From assembly GCA_900088475.1 (NCBI GenBank), contig FLMG01000211.1, forward strand, positions 1 through 64,000: DNA of 64,000 nt. The letters are read 5' to 3'. Below, piece by piece: positions 22,837-33,216 of this stretch (position 1 is its first letter; the number at the start of each line of letters is the position of its first letter). A program made the position numbers and the translations under genes. The notes beneath the pieces were generated by a model. It did no database searches, was not told the origin of the DNA, and saw nothing but the letters and a program-made list of their open reading frames with translations. Origin of the DNA: Hyphochytrium catenoides (Eukaryota; Sar; Hyphochytriomycetes; Hyphochytriales; Hyphochytriaceae).

Positions 22837-24459
22837 TCATCTAAGCTCTTCCATTGAAATATCCTTGTCAACACTCCCTCCTTGGCCCTTCCGGCACGGT
22901 CGCTCCAATGGCATAGCTGGAGCAGCTAAGAATAGGGTCGCTGGTCTGGACGGGTCATCTTTATCTTTTGCTCTCTGCGTAACTACTTGTTCAGGTTTAA
23001 CAACCTGCTGCTTTGTCAGCGGGCCTTCTTCCTTCTTCCAGCCACTGGAGGGTTCGTCACCTCTGCTCATTACGTCTTGTGGATGATGGTGGCCTGCTGG
23101 GCGCTCTATCTCCAAAACTCTAACTCGACTTTTAAGAATTACACAGTCCTGCGGGTGCTTAAGGGCTGAAATGAAGAGCTTCAGAGTGAGAATGATCAAA
23201 GTATAGCCGCGGCTCAGGAGGAACTCCAGCATAGAGAAGCTCCATCTTCCCGCTGTCCTTCGCAGCACGTAATCATCCCCACATCCCCGTTCCCCCTCTG
23301 TCTCTATAACTTCCTCGTGCTCCAATACTAGTCCCTGCTCCATGTCCAGTCTGTAGACACACATGTGCGGCAGGAGACGAAGGTAGAAAGCGAAGAAGAA
23401 AAGGATGAAGGTGAGTAGACCTGCGCCATAGAGATACCGAGAGCGCTTGCGGATGGTCAGGGGAGCCGCGTCATAAGACATAAGAGTGGACCACAAACTC
23501 AGGAAGGATGTCAGAGCAAAGAGAATGCCCCAGGGAGCCAAGCAGAACACTGTCCCCATTGACAAAGCTAGGAAGAAGAGCTCCGAAGTAAGAACAATGC
23601 CCTCATATGTCCTTAGGCATCTCCGGAGCATTGAGAAGTTCGAGTAAGAGCTCCTTTGCAGCGCCACGATGAGCATACACGCAAAGCTGCCCAGGCTTGC
23701 GATTTGTCCAGATAATTCTGTGACTGGAAGTAGCAGTGTGAAGAAGCTGAGAATAATAAATAGGATGGACACAAGCCATCCCAGTGGTGCGAAGAACCGC
23801 CTCTTTGACCAGTACCATTCATAGAAACGCTCCCCCAGCAGCTGCTCCATTAAGGTCATAGAGCTTTCCTTCTCTGACAGTTCATTGTATACATTTACTG
23901 CCATGAGAACGCGTCTCCTTTTCTGTCCTTGATTTGCGGGGCTTATTGATAGGTGATCAGCCCTTTTGGACGTGAGCTCATTGCGGTCTTCATCCTCTTT
24001 CCCACGAAAGATGTTCTCTTCTCTTCTTCTTCCTAGTACTTTCTGAGTACTTATCCAAGCTGGAGACGAGTCATGGCGCTCTCCTGCTAGGTCTGTTGAT
24101 GACTTTGTAGGAGCTCCGACCTCAGCCTTTGGAGATGGACTTATCTTCACAACTTTAGAAGAGGAGGAGGTTAAGAATGAAGATTTCATCCGTAGTAGGC
24201 TGCCGACGTTCTTCATGGATCTGCTGACGCCAAATTTGCTGCTAGAGGAGGAGACAACAGCCTGTGGCGCGGCAGGCGTTCCACCAACAAGAGCAGCATT
24301 GATAGCTATCTGCAGGGCCGCTAAGCGGTATCGAGTGCCTTCACGAAGGGTCGGCCTGCTCTCCAGAAACCTAAGCAGTGGGTCGCAGAGCATTGCAGCA
24401 GTCTCATCTTCGCCTCTGAGGGCGAGGTTCGGCTTCTTTCCTGTTGCTGTAGCAGGCAT
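22837..24459 (-). CDS. Polytopic membrane protein, unknown function
   Basis: This intronless frame encodes 540 residues from the ATG at 24459 (an upstream in-frame TTG is ignored). Residues 1-180 are hydrophilic and Ser/Lys-rich, with no recognised domain. They are followed by about six hydrophobic segments between residues 210 and 430: among them WLVSILFIILSFFTLLLPV, SFACMLIVAL, GIVLTSELFFLALSMGTVF, GILFALTSFLSLWSTLMSY, GLLTFILFFFAFYLRLLP and YTLIILTLKLFISAL. The last 100 residues are again charged. The arrangement resembles the pore end of a channel or an exchanger, but I see no selectivity filter or other signature and do not assign a family. It sits in the gene-poor stretch with other unrecognised intronless genes. 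Confidence 0.7.
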   Translation of the reverse strand: MPATATGKKPNLALRGEDETAAMLCDPLLRFLESRPTLREGTRYRLAALQIAINAALVGGTPAAPQAVVSSSSSKFGVSRSMKNVGSLLRMKSSFLTSSSSKVVKISPSPKAEVGAPTKSSTDLAGERHDSSPAWISTQKVLGRRREENIFRGKEDEDRNELTSKRADHLSISPANQGQKRRRVLMAVNVYNELSEKESSMTLMEQLLGERFYEWYWSKRRFFAPLGWLVSILFIILSFFTLLLPVTELSGQIASLGSFACMLIVALQRSSYSNFSMLRRCLRTYEGIVLTSELFFLALSMGTVFCLAPWGILFALTSFLSLWSTLMSYDAAPLTIRKRSRYLYGAGLLTFILFFFAFYLRLLPHMCVYRLDMEQGLVLEHEEVIETEGERGCGDDYVLRRTAGRWSFSMLEFLLSRGYTLIILTLKLFISALKHPQDCVILKSRVRVLEIERPAGHHHPQDVMSRGDEPSSGWKKEEGPLTKQQVVKPEQVVTQRAKDKDDPSRPATLFLAAPAMPLERPCRKGQGGSVDKDISMEELR

Positions 24460-26243
24460 TGTCCTTGCTATTCGCAATAGAGTTGTCTGATATTTTCCGT
24501 GTTTCCGACTTTTCGGCCCATTAACCTTCTCCCCACCCTCTCTTCACCATCGAGAGCAGCGGCCGAGATATCTAGTGTAGCACTACTACTGATTACCAAG
24601 AATGAGATTGGGGAGGACGAAGAGTAGCTCCACTAACAGCAGGACGATGATCCCACTACCCGCGTAGTAGGAGCCGTGAAGATGGTCATCATGCATTTGG
24701 ATGGCTTAGTGGAATATGACAGGAATATGACAGTGATGCGAGTGACCCTAGAGGCCACCAACCTCTCCATATAACTAGACGCAGCCATTATAATGTTTAC
24801 TCGCCAGACCCGCCTCCTTGCATGTACCACTATCGGGCGAAAGGAATCTTTATTGCTGTTACGAGGACAAATGAAGAGGACATCAATTAATGTGCGCGTC
24901 AAGGTAGTTCGCTGCAAGTCCTTTTGATGTCTCCTTCCACTGTTGACAAGATGGCACGGGTCTGTTGACTGGTAACAGTACCCATTCACACATCACCATC
25001 CTCCTTTTCTTATAGCATGATCATAATGTCATGAGGATCGGTTGATCGGGCGTTGTAGCTCGCTGCTGCTATGTAAACCGGAGCCTTTTACTGCTTACAA
25101 GAGAAGCTTCTCTCCTTATTGTTCCCACTTCTGCCGCCATTCAGCTCCCACTCCAAACTCACGAAGGGTGGATCTCTGGACGTGGTCTTATCCTTCTTCT
25201 TGCGCCAACTTTGCCCTCTTTCTTCCGTTCATGATAGACTAGACCATCTCTCTCCTGCTGCGACGGCCTTGGAAATGTAGGAACGAGGAGGAGAAAGCAA
25301 GAAGCGACCAGCAGGGCAGCAGGATCGGATCAAAGGAGAAAGAGAGAGACAGAGAGAGAGGAGAGAGGGAGGACGAGATATAGGTCAAGCATGTGATGAG
25401 GAGGAAGAGAGCCAGCTTCTCTCGAAAAAAGTTGTAACGCCCGACCATCGTCCAAAGCTGCGTCTTATTCCATGCGACATTCTATGGATGGTCTGTGCCT
25501 TAGAAACATCAGAAAAGACCAGTGTCGGTTGCAGCTTACCATCCGCTGTCACTGTATGCCATAGACTATCTGAAGGGGGAGTAGAAGTCCGAATATCCTT
25601 GGTCATTCCGACGTCTTGCTCGATGTGCTCCCGCACTGCTGGCCACCAACATCGCCATTTGACATCTCTTCTTCACCTTCTTTCTTGAGCTTTGCTGGTT
25701 GGTCCGTCCTACCCTGCCGCTCCTTGCTTGTGCCTGAGCCTCACACAGTGCTGCTGATGATGGCTGATGATATCCAAGCACGTCTGGGGCCTGTCAAGCC
25801 AGGCCGAGCTGAGCCCCAGGAAACCATGCGTTGAATGTTATTCGGGGATCCAAAGGGTCTAATAGTTCTATCCAAAAGCTGATCATGAGACGATAAGAAG
25901 GATGACAACGAGTTCTTGTCCCTACTAGATTATAGTTCCTGACATCCCTTCTCATAAGATGTGACAGGATTGATGACTGCGTGATGCAAACAAGAAGACC
26001 CACCCAGCAAGCAGAGAACGGCTTCAATCTGGGACTGCCAAGACGGTTATGAGGGGCAGGTCAATGGTGGAGAATTTTCCCCCTGTTGTCTCCAGCTACT
26101 ATCTTTCGCGGATATACTTACGACTCACAAACGCAAGAAGAGTAAGAACATAAATTGTGCGCGGCAACAACAAGCCGCAGTTCAGTCACCTCTAACAAAC
26201 AACTAAAGCGAAATAAGTCAATAACACAGGCCTCGCCTCCTCG
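24460..26243. other. Intergenic, no gene seen
   Basis: This is the shared upstream region of two divergent genes, the membrane protein at 22.8-24.5 kb and the secreted protein at 26.2 kb. Short frames on both strands lack similarity. A GA-rich purine tract lies near 25337-25370. Confidence 0.4.
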
Positions 26244-27485
26244 ATGTCGGCCTTCTCATTGTACCGTTCTTCAAGCAGAAGAAGTGGCCTGGGTGCTATT
26301 GTTGCTTTCTGTTCCATTACTTTAGCCCTTCTGGTTGTGAAGGATAGTCCTCTCGCTTCAGGTGCAAGCAGCCCCAGCCAGCAGGAAGAGACTCAGAAGA
26401 GGGAGGACGCAGAACTCCTTCGGCAAGCTGCCGTCTTCGCCGCAGCTGAGGAAGATGACCGGTACCTTGTTGAGTACTTCGATCATAAGTGTGAGGCAGA
26501 GTTCCCTCCGTTAAGATTGATGAAAGGAGATGAAGCCTCCACCACAACAGGGACCATTTACTATTATGAAGACGTCAAGAGTGTACCTCTTCGAGAGTGC
26601 GAGGCCACTTTATCGGCGTGGGAGCAGCAATGTGAAGAAGCTGCTGTACAAAGCGGAGACGGTTTTCTTTCGGTAGTGGTTACTACCAATGACAAGAGAA
26701 AGGAGTCTCAACAAAAGAAGGCTCACCACTGCCGCAGATGCACGGAGTCGGTGGACGGCAAAGTCTGGCAGATCTATCCGCGTCAAGGGAAGGTAAACTA
26801 TACGCTTTATAAGTTGAATGGGGAAGAGCAACCATGGCCGTATTCCTCAGACTGGCGGGGATACAGGTTAATGGAGAATAACCGCATGGAGTTCCTTCAT
26901 TACCTACCCTCCATAGATACATGTTGCAGGGCTACTCACGTCACACAGAAGGCACAAAGACCTAAAAAGGAGGGACCTTTCGCGCTGCAGTGTACAACGG
27001 GTTCCTTCGCCGGTCGCCACCCCTACTATCCAGTCTCCCATTCTTACGCCCGCGAACTTTTTGCCAAATGCATGAAGGCCTGCAAGAGCTCTGAAGGCGC
27101 CATCTACTCTGGAGGTTGTGGTCTCACTTATGAGAGCTGCTTTGGACTAACGGGAAGGGTGGTCTATGAAGAAGTACCCGGAGGCCTCAAGACTTCAATG
27201 TGGGACATGTCCTGCTTACGACGAGGGAACTTCTTTGACGTCAAATTCAAGAAAGAGGAAGTTATCACAATGGAAGTAGAGGATGACTTGTTGCTGACCT
27301 GCTATCTCGATGGTCCTTGGCTCACCGGTAAGAAGCCTCCGAGGGATGAAAAACTGGTTGTCTACCAGCGGAACGTCAACGATAGTGAGGGTAAAAATGC
27401 AGCCTCTAGTGCCATCTCCGCCAACCAGTGGCAATATATGGCAGTTGCCATGGCCCTTTCCTTGATAAGCTCGCTGGCCCTGTGA
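26244..27485 (+). CDS. Cysteine-rich secreted or GPI-type surface protein, paralogue A
   Basis: I do not recognise this family. The 413-residue product is intronless and starts with an ATG at 26244. An N-terminal hydrophobic segment (AIVAFCSITLALLVV) after basic residues looks like a signal peptide or anchor, and the extreme C-terminus (YMAVAMALSLISSLAL) is hydrophobic with nothing after it, the pattern of a GPI-attachment signal. Between them is a Cys-rich ectodomain: RECEATLSAWEQQCEE, HHCRRCTESVDGKVWQIY, DTCCRATHV, a C..C...C region in LFAKCMKACKSSEGAIYSG and CGLTYESCFG, then CLRRGNFF and LLTCYLDGPWLTGK. The same framework recurs in the gene at 30.2 kb, so the pair arose by duplication. Even Cys spacing in both suggests conserved disulfides. 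Cell-surface or secreted function is an inference from the ends. Confidence 0.8.
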   Translation: MSAFSLYRSSSRRSGLGAIVAFCSITLALLVVKDSPLASGASSPSQQEETQKREDAELLRQAAVFAAAEEDDRYLVEYFDHKCEAEFPPLRLMKGDEASTTTGTIYYYEDVKSVPLRECEATLSAWEQQCEEAAVQSGDGFLSVVVTTNDKRKESQQKKAHHCRRCTESVDGKVWQIYPRQGKVNYTLYKLNGEEQPWPYSSDWRGYRLMENNRMEFLHYLPSIDTCCRATHVTQKAQRPKKEGPFALQCTTGSFAGRHPYYPVSHSYARELFAKCMKACKSSEGAIYSGGCGLTYESCFGLTGRVVYEEVPGGLKTSMWDMSCLRRGNFFDVKFKKEEVITMEVEDDLLLTCYLDGPWLTGKKPPRDEKLVVYQRNVNDSEGKNAASSAISANQWQYMAVAMALSLISSLAL

Positions 27486-28268
27486 TCTCAATCTCCGCCA
27501 TGGTACGACTGAGCTTTAGGAAAGTAAATAAGCCAAGAGATAGCCAGCGGACTTGGTAGGTAGTAGGAGGTAAGAATGAGAAGCGACTACCACCTCAGGT
27601 AGGAAAGCTAATGCTAGGAGCCGCTCTTCTTCGTATAGCTTGGCGGTACCTTGGTGCCTATTGCCCACTTTAGCACATTAACTAGTCAATGTATGATTCT
27701 TGCCTTGAGATTGCAGTGAACAGCAACCTGCCTGTCCCTTACGAGCAAGAAGATAATGAACGAGGTAACTTGTTGCTTGGCGTCGCGCCGGTCGAGTCCT
27801 CATAGTTGATGGTGACGCTCAACTCCTCTGAAAGTGCTCAGGAGCTGAGGCGTCTCTTTAGGGCCGATCTACTACGCCATTGCTATTTCCTTCAACCTTT
27901 AATAAGTCTTTAAGTGCTATAAGAAGAGGTGATGGAGGGTCGATGAACGCCTTGCTGATGTGAAGAGCGGACGGAGTATCACTTTCCAAGAGTTAGTGTG
28001 ACTTCACGAAGTGGTATTCAATAGAAGATGTACCACATGGCGGCAACACCTGGCTCCCTAGTCGGCGCTGTCATGCTGCCTGGATCTCGTCGCCGGAAAG
28101 GAGTTCTTAAAGCAGAGTTTGCGAGATGATACCGTCACATCTAGTCCTAGTGGCACTACTGAACACTACTGAGCACTTAGGATGACCAAGTAGGCAGAGC
28201 GGCGAGTGTATCGTACATAACTAGAGTTTGCTGACGAGAGGAGGGATGGGGTCGTCTTTTGGGTCACC
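27486..28268. other. Intergenic, no gene seen
   Basis: The 3' flank of paralogue A. I see no open frame with similarity and no clear repeat; any remaining 5' part of the retroelement relic that follows is too decayed to read here. Confidence 0.4.
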
Positions 28269-28334
28269 GTGGTGGGTTCAACATCATCAGATTATCATCA
28301 TAATTTGTCACCATTTGACTTTCTTTCATCACCG

Positions 28335-28781
28335 ACTTTGACCTGTTTGGGGACCTGGCGCTCGTCTGTCGCTGGGCATCGATGCAGGATCCTACGCCAT
28401 GACGGATGGCGGAATCTTGTACTTGGCCCTGTTCGTTCTTCGCAGGACTTGGCGAGGAGCTGATCCCCGGACAGGGTAATACCCAAGGATGGTCGTCGCC
28501 CGGGTGACCTGATTGAGGGCTTTGAGCCTCAGAAAGTCTGCACGCTCTTCAACGTTACTGTCTCTGATAGGCTGCACCCTAACACCTTGCTTCATGCAGC
28601 AGCAGCTCAGACAAAGTTCGTCGTGGAGCATGCGCATAGGAGCAAAGTCGCCCTCCACGAGGAGTGCGCAGATCAAGGCTACAGTTCCTGGCCCTTGGCA
28701 TCGAAGTCCTTTGATGGGGGCACGGAGACGGTTCAGTCCACGGTGAAAGAGTGGGTTAAGGAAATCTCTGACAACAGGTAG
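28335..28781 (+). mobile_element. Relic of a non-LTR retrotransposon, C-terminal restriction-like endonuclease part
   Basis: One reading frame, interrupted by a TGA at 28461-28463 and ending in TAG at 28779-28781, reads like the end of an RLE-type LINE polyprotein. It shows a C...RHD remnant (GHRCRILRHDGWRNLVLGPV), then DGRRPGDLIEGFEPQKV, NVTVSDRLHPNTLLHAAAAQ, and KSFDGGTETV, in the order seen in the RxxD / LDVTV / AA / PLxxESxGG blocks of such elements. I find no reverse transcriptase domain next to it. The internal stop and lack of the RT domain mark it as a dead, 5'-truncated copy. A 174-codon frame on the opposite strand (28392-28916) is its antisense shadow. The assignment rests on remembered family motifs and is moderately secure. 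Confidence 0.6.
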
Positions 28782-30219
28782 GTGTGTGGCAGCGTGGGAC
28801 TTCCTCCGTCTTCTCTCACTGCGACCGCTTATAGAAGACCAATCTCTTTTCTCGTGCAACGCTGCAATAACAATGGGAAGAAGGACTTCCTTTGATTGCT
28901 CCTGCAGCCGTGCCACAGGGAGATGCGGTCCTCCCTCTCCAGCAGAAGTAGGTCAACTTCTGCGAGCTGCTTTCTGCAGGGCTTCTGTAACCAACTCCTT
29001 CCTTGCTTCGGCAGCTTTATCTCTCACTGTTTGTCATCTTCTTGTTTGACAGCCTTGATGCCTTTTGTTGCCCGTCTTCATTCAGCCTTCTAAGGCTTAT
29101 TCTAAATGTTATCTCGTAACGAAGAGTACTTCCCACCTCGAAAGTGCTGTGTTCTTCTTGGGTTTAGGTTTGGGGGGGGAGGGGGGGTCTGTGACTGTCT
29201 GGTGGGACGACGACCCATCATGTGCTCAGGTTTTGGACAGGTGAAGCCACCGTCTCATCGGCTTACCCTCGTCCTACCAGCAGACTTAGTTCTACGAGTA
29301 CTGAATGAACGCAGATGCAAGTAGTAGGAGAACTAGTGGTGGGTTGGGGTCAGTAGAAGACTATCTAGTGCTGCTGTGATGATAGTGAACGCTGGTGAAC
29401 GCTGCTGCAGCCACTAGGTGGGTGCCGATGGTGATTATGTCAGTCTGAGCGAGCCCTTGTCTCTAATATAGCCCAGCACACTGCTCGACGATAAGATCAA
29501 CGTCTCAAGGTGTAACAGGAAACAGTGAGACGAGGAACCTGGTCAACATCATGAAGGACACAAAGATGATGGCAAACACCAATGGAGGAACAGCTGAAGG
29601 AACTTCATCTCTCTTGACCTCCACCGTCTCTAACATTCTTCCGCCGCCATATTACCATCATTATTGAGGACGCTGGTGAGACATATGTCAGCATCAGGAC
29701 CACCGGCAGTCATCCAACCATTCAAAATTCTTCTCTTCCTCCTTCCTCTTCGCCCTCGCTTATAAAGGTACTCCTTCTCGCACTACTTAGCAGCCTGGGC
29801 CACTTCTTTCCCATGCGTTCGGCCCTCTTGCCGTGCTACTGGCAAGTGATAGAGCTCGCGACACCCTGCGAGTTCATATCTTCCTAATAATAGATATCAT
29901 ACCACCTCTACGACACTCTTCTATCTGCCACCAAAAAACACTGGCGGATCGGACTGCAGCAGTCTAACTTCTCGGGCATAACTCTTCTTCCTTGACAGCT
30001 CTGCCGCAAAGGAAGCTCGGAGCACTGAAGAACAGAAGAGAGCGAGCAATTACTTATTGAACTCGTCGTCGTCGTCTGCTACGTCCCCCATAGCAGCTGC
30101 AAGGCAACAGCATCAAAAAGTCTGCCCCAAAACACCTCACAACCACCACCACTCTCCACAGCAGTAATTTCGTCTCTGAACAGACCCAACGCCATCACAA
30201 ATCTCCACTACCGACGACC
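28782..30219. other. Intergenic, no gene seen
   Basis: The first 200-300 bases may be the decayed 3' tail of the retroelement. A G-run (gggggggaggggggg) lies at about 29171-29187. The last few hundred bases are A/C-rich just before the ATG of the second secreted-protein gene and are likely its promoter and leader. Confidence 0.4.
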
Positions 30220-31638
30220 ATGCAAACGACACGCCGCCACGGGCTTGTCTTCATTACCATTACTGCTCTGCAATGGCTTCTGTTCTGGGGCAGCAGCATG
30301 AGAAATCTTTGCTCAGCGGTTCCACTACTGAACGCCAACCACCACGCGAGCAACCAGGTCTCGCGTGACCACCTCATCGCAATCAGTAAGGACAGGGATG
30401 GTGGTACAGGAGGAAGGACAGCGCCACTGCTGGGCTTCCGGAACCTCACAGCTGCGAGTAGCTTCATCTCGTCCGCAACGAAAGATGAGGAGACTGATGA
30501 GGACTTTGAGCAACGAGCATGCGAAGAGTCATTTCCTCCTCGCCCGCTAAATCAGACTGGCGGCGATCATCATAGCAATAGCACCTCAACAGATAGCACC
30601 TATTATTTTGACCATGTGAGGAGAGTGCCTCGCGAGGAATGTGACGCCACATATTCCCTTTGGGAGCAGCAGTGTGAGGCGGATGCCCGCAAAGGGCAAG
30701 CCATGTTGTCCTTCTTTCTCAATCCAAGTGAAGAAGACGATAACCGCAAAAAGCCCTATTCCTGTCGTCGCTGTAACGACGAAGTTGACAAGGTATGGCA
30801 GATAAATATGCGTGAGGGGGTCGTGGAATGGACTTATTATTATTCACTGGATGATGAGACTGAAAGGCGCAAGATCAAGTCGGAAGTAATGGGTGGCCTC
30901 TTTTTACCGGGCGAAAGAACACGCTTGCAGTTTCTCTCTTATCAAGAGGGAAACACGCGACCATTCTGCTGCAAGGCCATTCAGACGAGAGCGTTGCCTC
31001 CTCGGGCCGTAGAGGGAGAGCCTACACCAAAATGTGACAGTCTTGGCGGTCTTTATCCTCGAAGATTGCCCCATTATCCGGTTTCCTATACTTATGCCGT
31101 TAAACTCTTTGACCAGTGCATGGCGGCTTGCAAAAAGACCCAAGGAGCAATTTACTTGGCTGGATGTGACTTTGCCTTCGAACGGTGCCTGGGGCGAACG
31201 ACTAGAGTGGTCTATCAGCAAGAGGTGGGAGATAAGGAAGCAGAGTATATGGAAGATATCTTTTGCTCCCGTCGAGGAAACAGCTATATAATCAACTTCA
31301 ACAAGGAGGAAGTCTTCACTATGGAGCTAGAGAACAACGACATGCTAACATGCTATCTCGATGGACCTTGGCTGACCAGCAAGCCTCCGAGGGAAGACAG
31401 CTTTGTCAAATATGACCCAAGCAAAAGGGGTACAGGAAGCCCAATAATACTTCCACCTTCTTCTAATAATGACCCTGGCGAAAACGGGAGAATCTCTCCC
31501 TCGTCCGCTGCTGCCAATTCTCGGTGGTGGCGTGGCTCCTCTTTCACACTGCTCAACGACTTCAATGTGTGTCGCCTGCCTATAGGGGAGACAGCAAGCA
31601 TCTTGGTCGCCATTTTTACGGTGCTGCTAATGTTTTGA
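30220..31638 (+). CDS. Cysteine-rich secreted or GPI-type surface protein, paralogue B
   Basis: The 472-residue, intronless product is clearly related to the gene at 26.2 kb. It opens with a signal-peptide-like segment (LVFITITALQWLLFWGSS) and ends in a hydrophobic tail with no following charge (ASILVAIFTVLLMF), again suggesting a GPI signal or tail anchor. Matching blocks include REECDATYSLWEQQCEA, YSCRRCNDEVDKVWQI, FCCKAIQT, PHYPVSYTYAVKLFDQCMAA, KKTQGAIYLAGCDFAFERCL, CSRRGNSY and MLTCYLDGPWLTSKPPRED. Compared with paralogue A it has a longer Asn/Ser/Thr-rich insert before the first conserved block (with NQTGG and SNSTS, possible N-glycosylation sites) and a longer Pro/Ser-rich stalk before the C-terminus. 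No known domain is evident; no enzyme motif was seen. Function is unknown. Confidence 0.8.
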   Translation: MQTTRRHGLVFITITALQWLLFWGSSMRNLCSAVPLLNANHHASNQVSRDHLIAISKDRDGGTGGRTAPLLGFRNLTAASSFISSATKDEETDEDFEQRACEESFPPRPLNQTGGDHHSNSTSTDSTYYFDHVRRVPREECDATYSLWEQQCEADARKGQAMLSFFLNPSEEDDNRKKPYSCRRCNDEVDKVWQINMREGVVEWTYYYSLDDETERRKIKSEVMGGLFLPGERTRLQFLSYQEGNTRPFCCKAIQTRALPPRAVEGEPTPKCDSLGGLYPRRLPHYPVSYTYAVKLFDQCMAACKKTQGAIYLAGCDFAFERCLGRTTRVVYQQEVGDKEAEYMEDIFCSRRGNSYIINFNKEEVFTMELENNDMLTCYLDGPWLTSKPPREDSFVKYDPSKRGTGSPIILPPSSNNDPGENGRISPSSAAANSRWWRGSSFTLLNDFNVCRLPIGETASILVAIFTVLLMF

Positions 31639-33216
31639 TGACCACAGCAGCAGTGGCTGCTATCAAAAAGGTCGTGGGGGTTATTTGAGGAGAGTAGTAG
31701 AGCAGCACCAGCAGCCGTACGTACATCTTGGAAGTTCTATCACTGACAAGAAAGTATGCGCTAACAAAAAATAATGAGCAATCGGCGGTCTCCGCTCCAT
31801 CAGCAACAGATAGCAGTAACGATCAAGATGCTCATGTCCATGTGTTTGGTTTTTTTTTGTTTTTTTAATGTTCAAACAGCAGCAGCAACTGATTCCACCT
31901 TTTTCACCCTCCAGTGCGAGGCTTGATGATCATCGACAGCAGCTTGCAGAGAAGAAGAAGCAGACATGACTGTCGAGGGTAACATCAATACCCAATGTAG
32001 ACTCTATCTAATTATAAAGATACTCTAATTACTGTCGTCTCAACAAACGGCTGGATGTCGGCAGTAGTAGTTGACCTAACAGACAACGATGATGATGATG
32101 TTGGCTGTTCTCTAAAAGTTCTGCTTCGAAAGTAAGGCAGGGGCCCTTCGAAACAAGAACATTGAGGAAGGAGCAAGTTCCTAGTAGGTTTTTTGCCAGC
32201 AGCATAACTGACAATCCGAATGATGGTTCTTGTTGTTGTTGGTGGGGAGAGGATTGAGCAATGCTGCTCGCTTGCACACAGAAGTAGCAAGCAGGATAGC
32301 TACTTTGAACGCGACGCTCCTCTCGAAGCCTCTACGCCCGTCGTGGCAGCCCACCACTAAGCGTAAAATGTATACTATGCGAGCATACCTAATTATCATC
32401 CTTGAGCAAAGGATGATGTCAGACTGTAATAGAGGATTGTATTCCTAAACTGTTCACTCTCCCCGCAGCATCATTGTTGCTCCTCCTCATTCACCAGAAG
32501 AAAGAACCACCGGTCTGACTTCCCGCTGCAAAAAGGATGGAAGATGGACTGTGGCTTGTGGACAGGAGAGAAGAAGATGGACTGTGGCTTGTGGACAGGA
32601 GAGAAGAAGGCACAGGGCGTTCCTCATCCATCACCATACACTCGTCGCCAGCGGATGCAAGGCAACAGATCGCATCGTGAAGCAGCTGTCCTTCGCCAAA
32701 ACAGCAGGCGCAGGCTGGTCCTGGTCGGACAGCTGTAGAGAAAAAAGATGTTTGAGTTTTTATAGAGATCTTTATGAGATCCCAAGGCGTTGTCCTTGCT
32801 GGGGAATAAATGTTAGAGAAAGGAGGGAAAGGAGGGGGGTTTCTGGAGTTCTTTGTAATTTCGGGTGTGATCTAGCCGTTGGAGGCTTTAGGTATGGAGC
32901 TTGTTTTAGGAGGCATCATGAAGATCTTTGGAGGATCCCATCATCATCAACATTGAAGAAGCGCTGATCTTCTTGATCAAGGAAGACCATGAACGAGACT
33001 GCTGGTGGCGTTTCTAACGTAGCGGCAATGACACAGAGAGCCCGCTGGTTAAGGTTCTCGTGAACAACAAGTTGTTTCTTCCAGTTGGTCAGCATCAGCA
33101 TCCGGCATAATTAGAGGAGGACGAGGACTATAGTTTAGTAGTAGTAGCAGGAGGAGCGAGGAGGATCGATGAGAGCAGTCTTTGGCACGTCAGCGTTCGG
33201 CCAGTCAATCGTGATA
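31639..33216. other. Intergenic, holds a poly-T run and a short tandem repeat
   Basis: No supported gene. A T-rich run (31849-31867) lies in the 3' flank of paralogue B. A 33-base direct duplication is present at 32541-32606 (annotated separately). An open frame spanning it (32544-32738) looks like a by-product of the repeat. Confidence 0.4.
32541..32606. repeat. 33-base tandem duplication, two copies
   Basis: Two adjacent identical copies of a 33-base unit beginning aagatggactgtggcttgtg occur head to tail. Because 33 is a multiple of three, the open frame through it repeats MDCGLWTGEKK twice. Two perfect copies point to recent slippage or unequal exchange. Confidence 0.85.

Noticed and set aside
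28392-28916. 174-codon minus-strand open frame
   Set aside because: It is antisense to the LINE endonuclease relic, whose plus-strand frame shows family motifs; the minus frame shows none.
32544-32738. Open frame with repeated MDCGLWTGEKK
   Set aside because: It exists because a 33-base unit is duplicated in frame; no other coding evidence.
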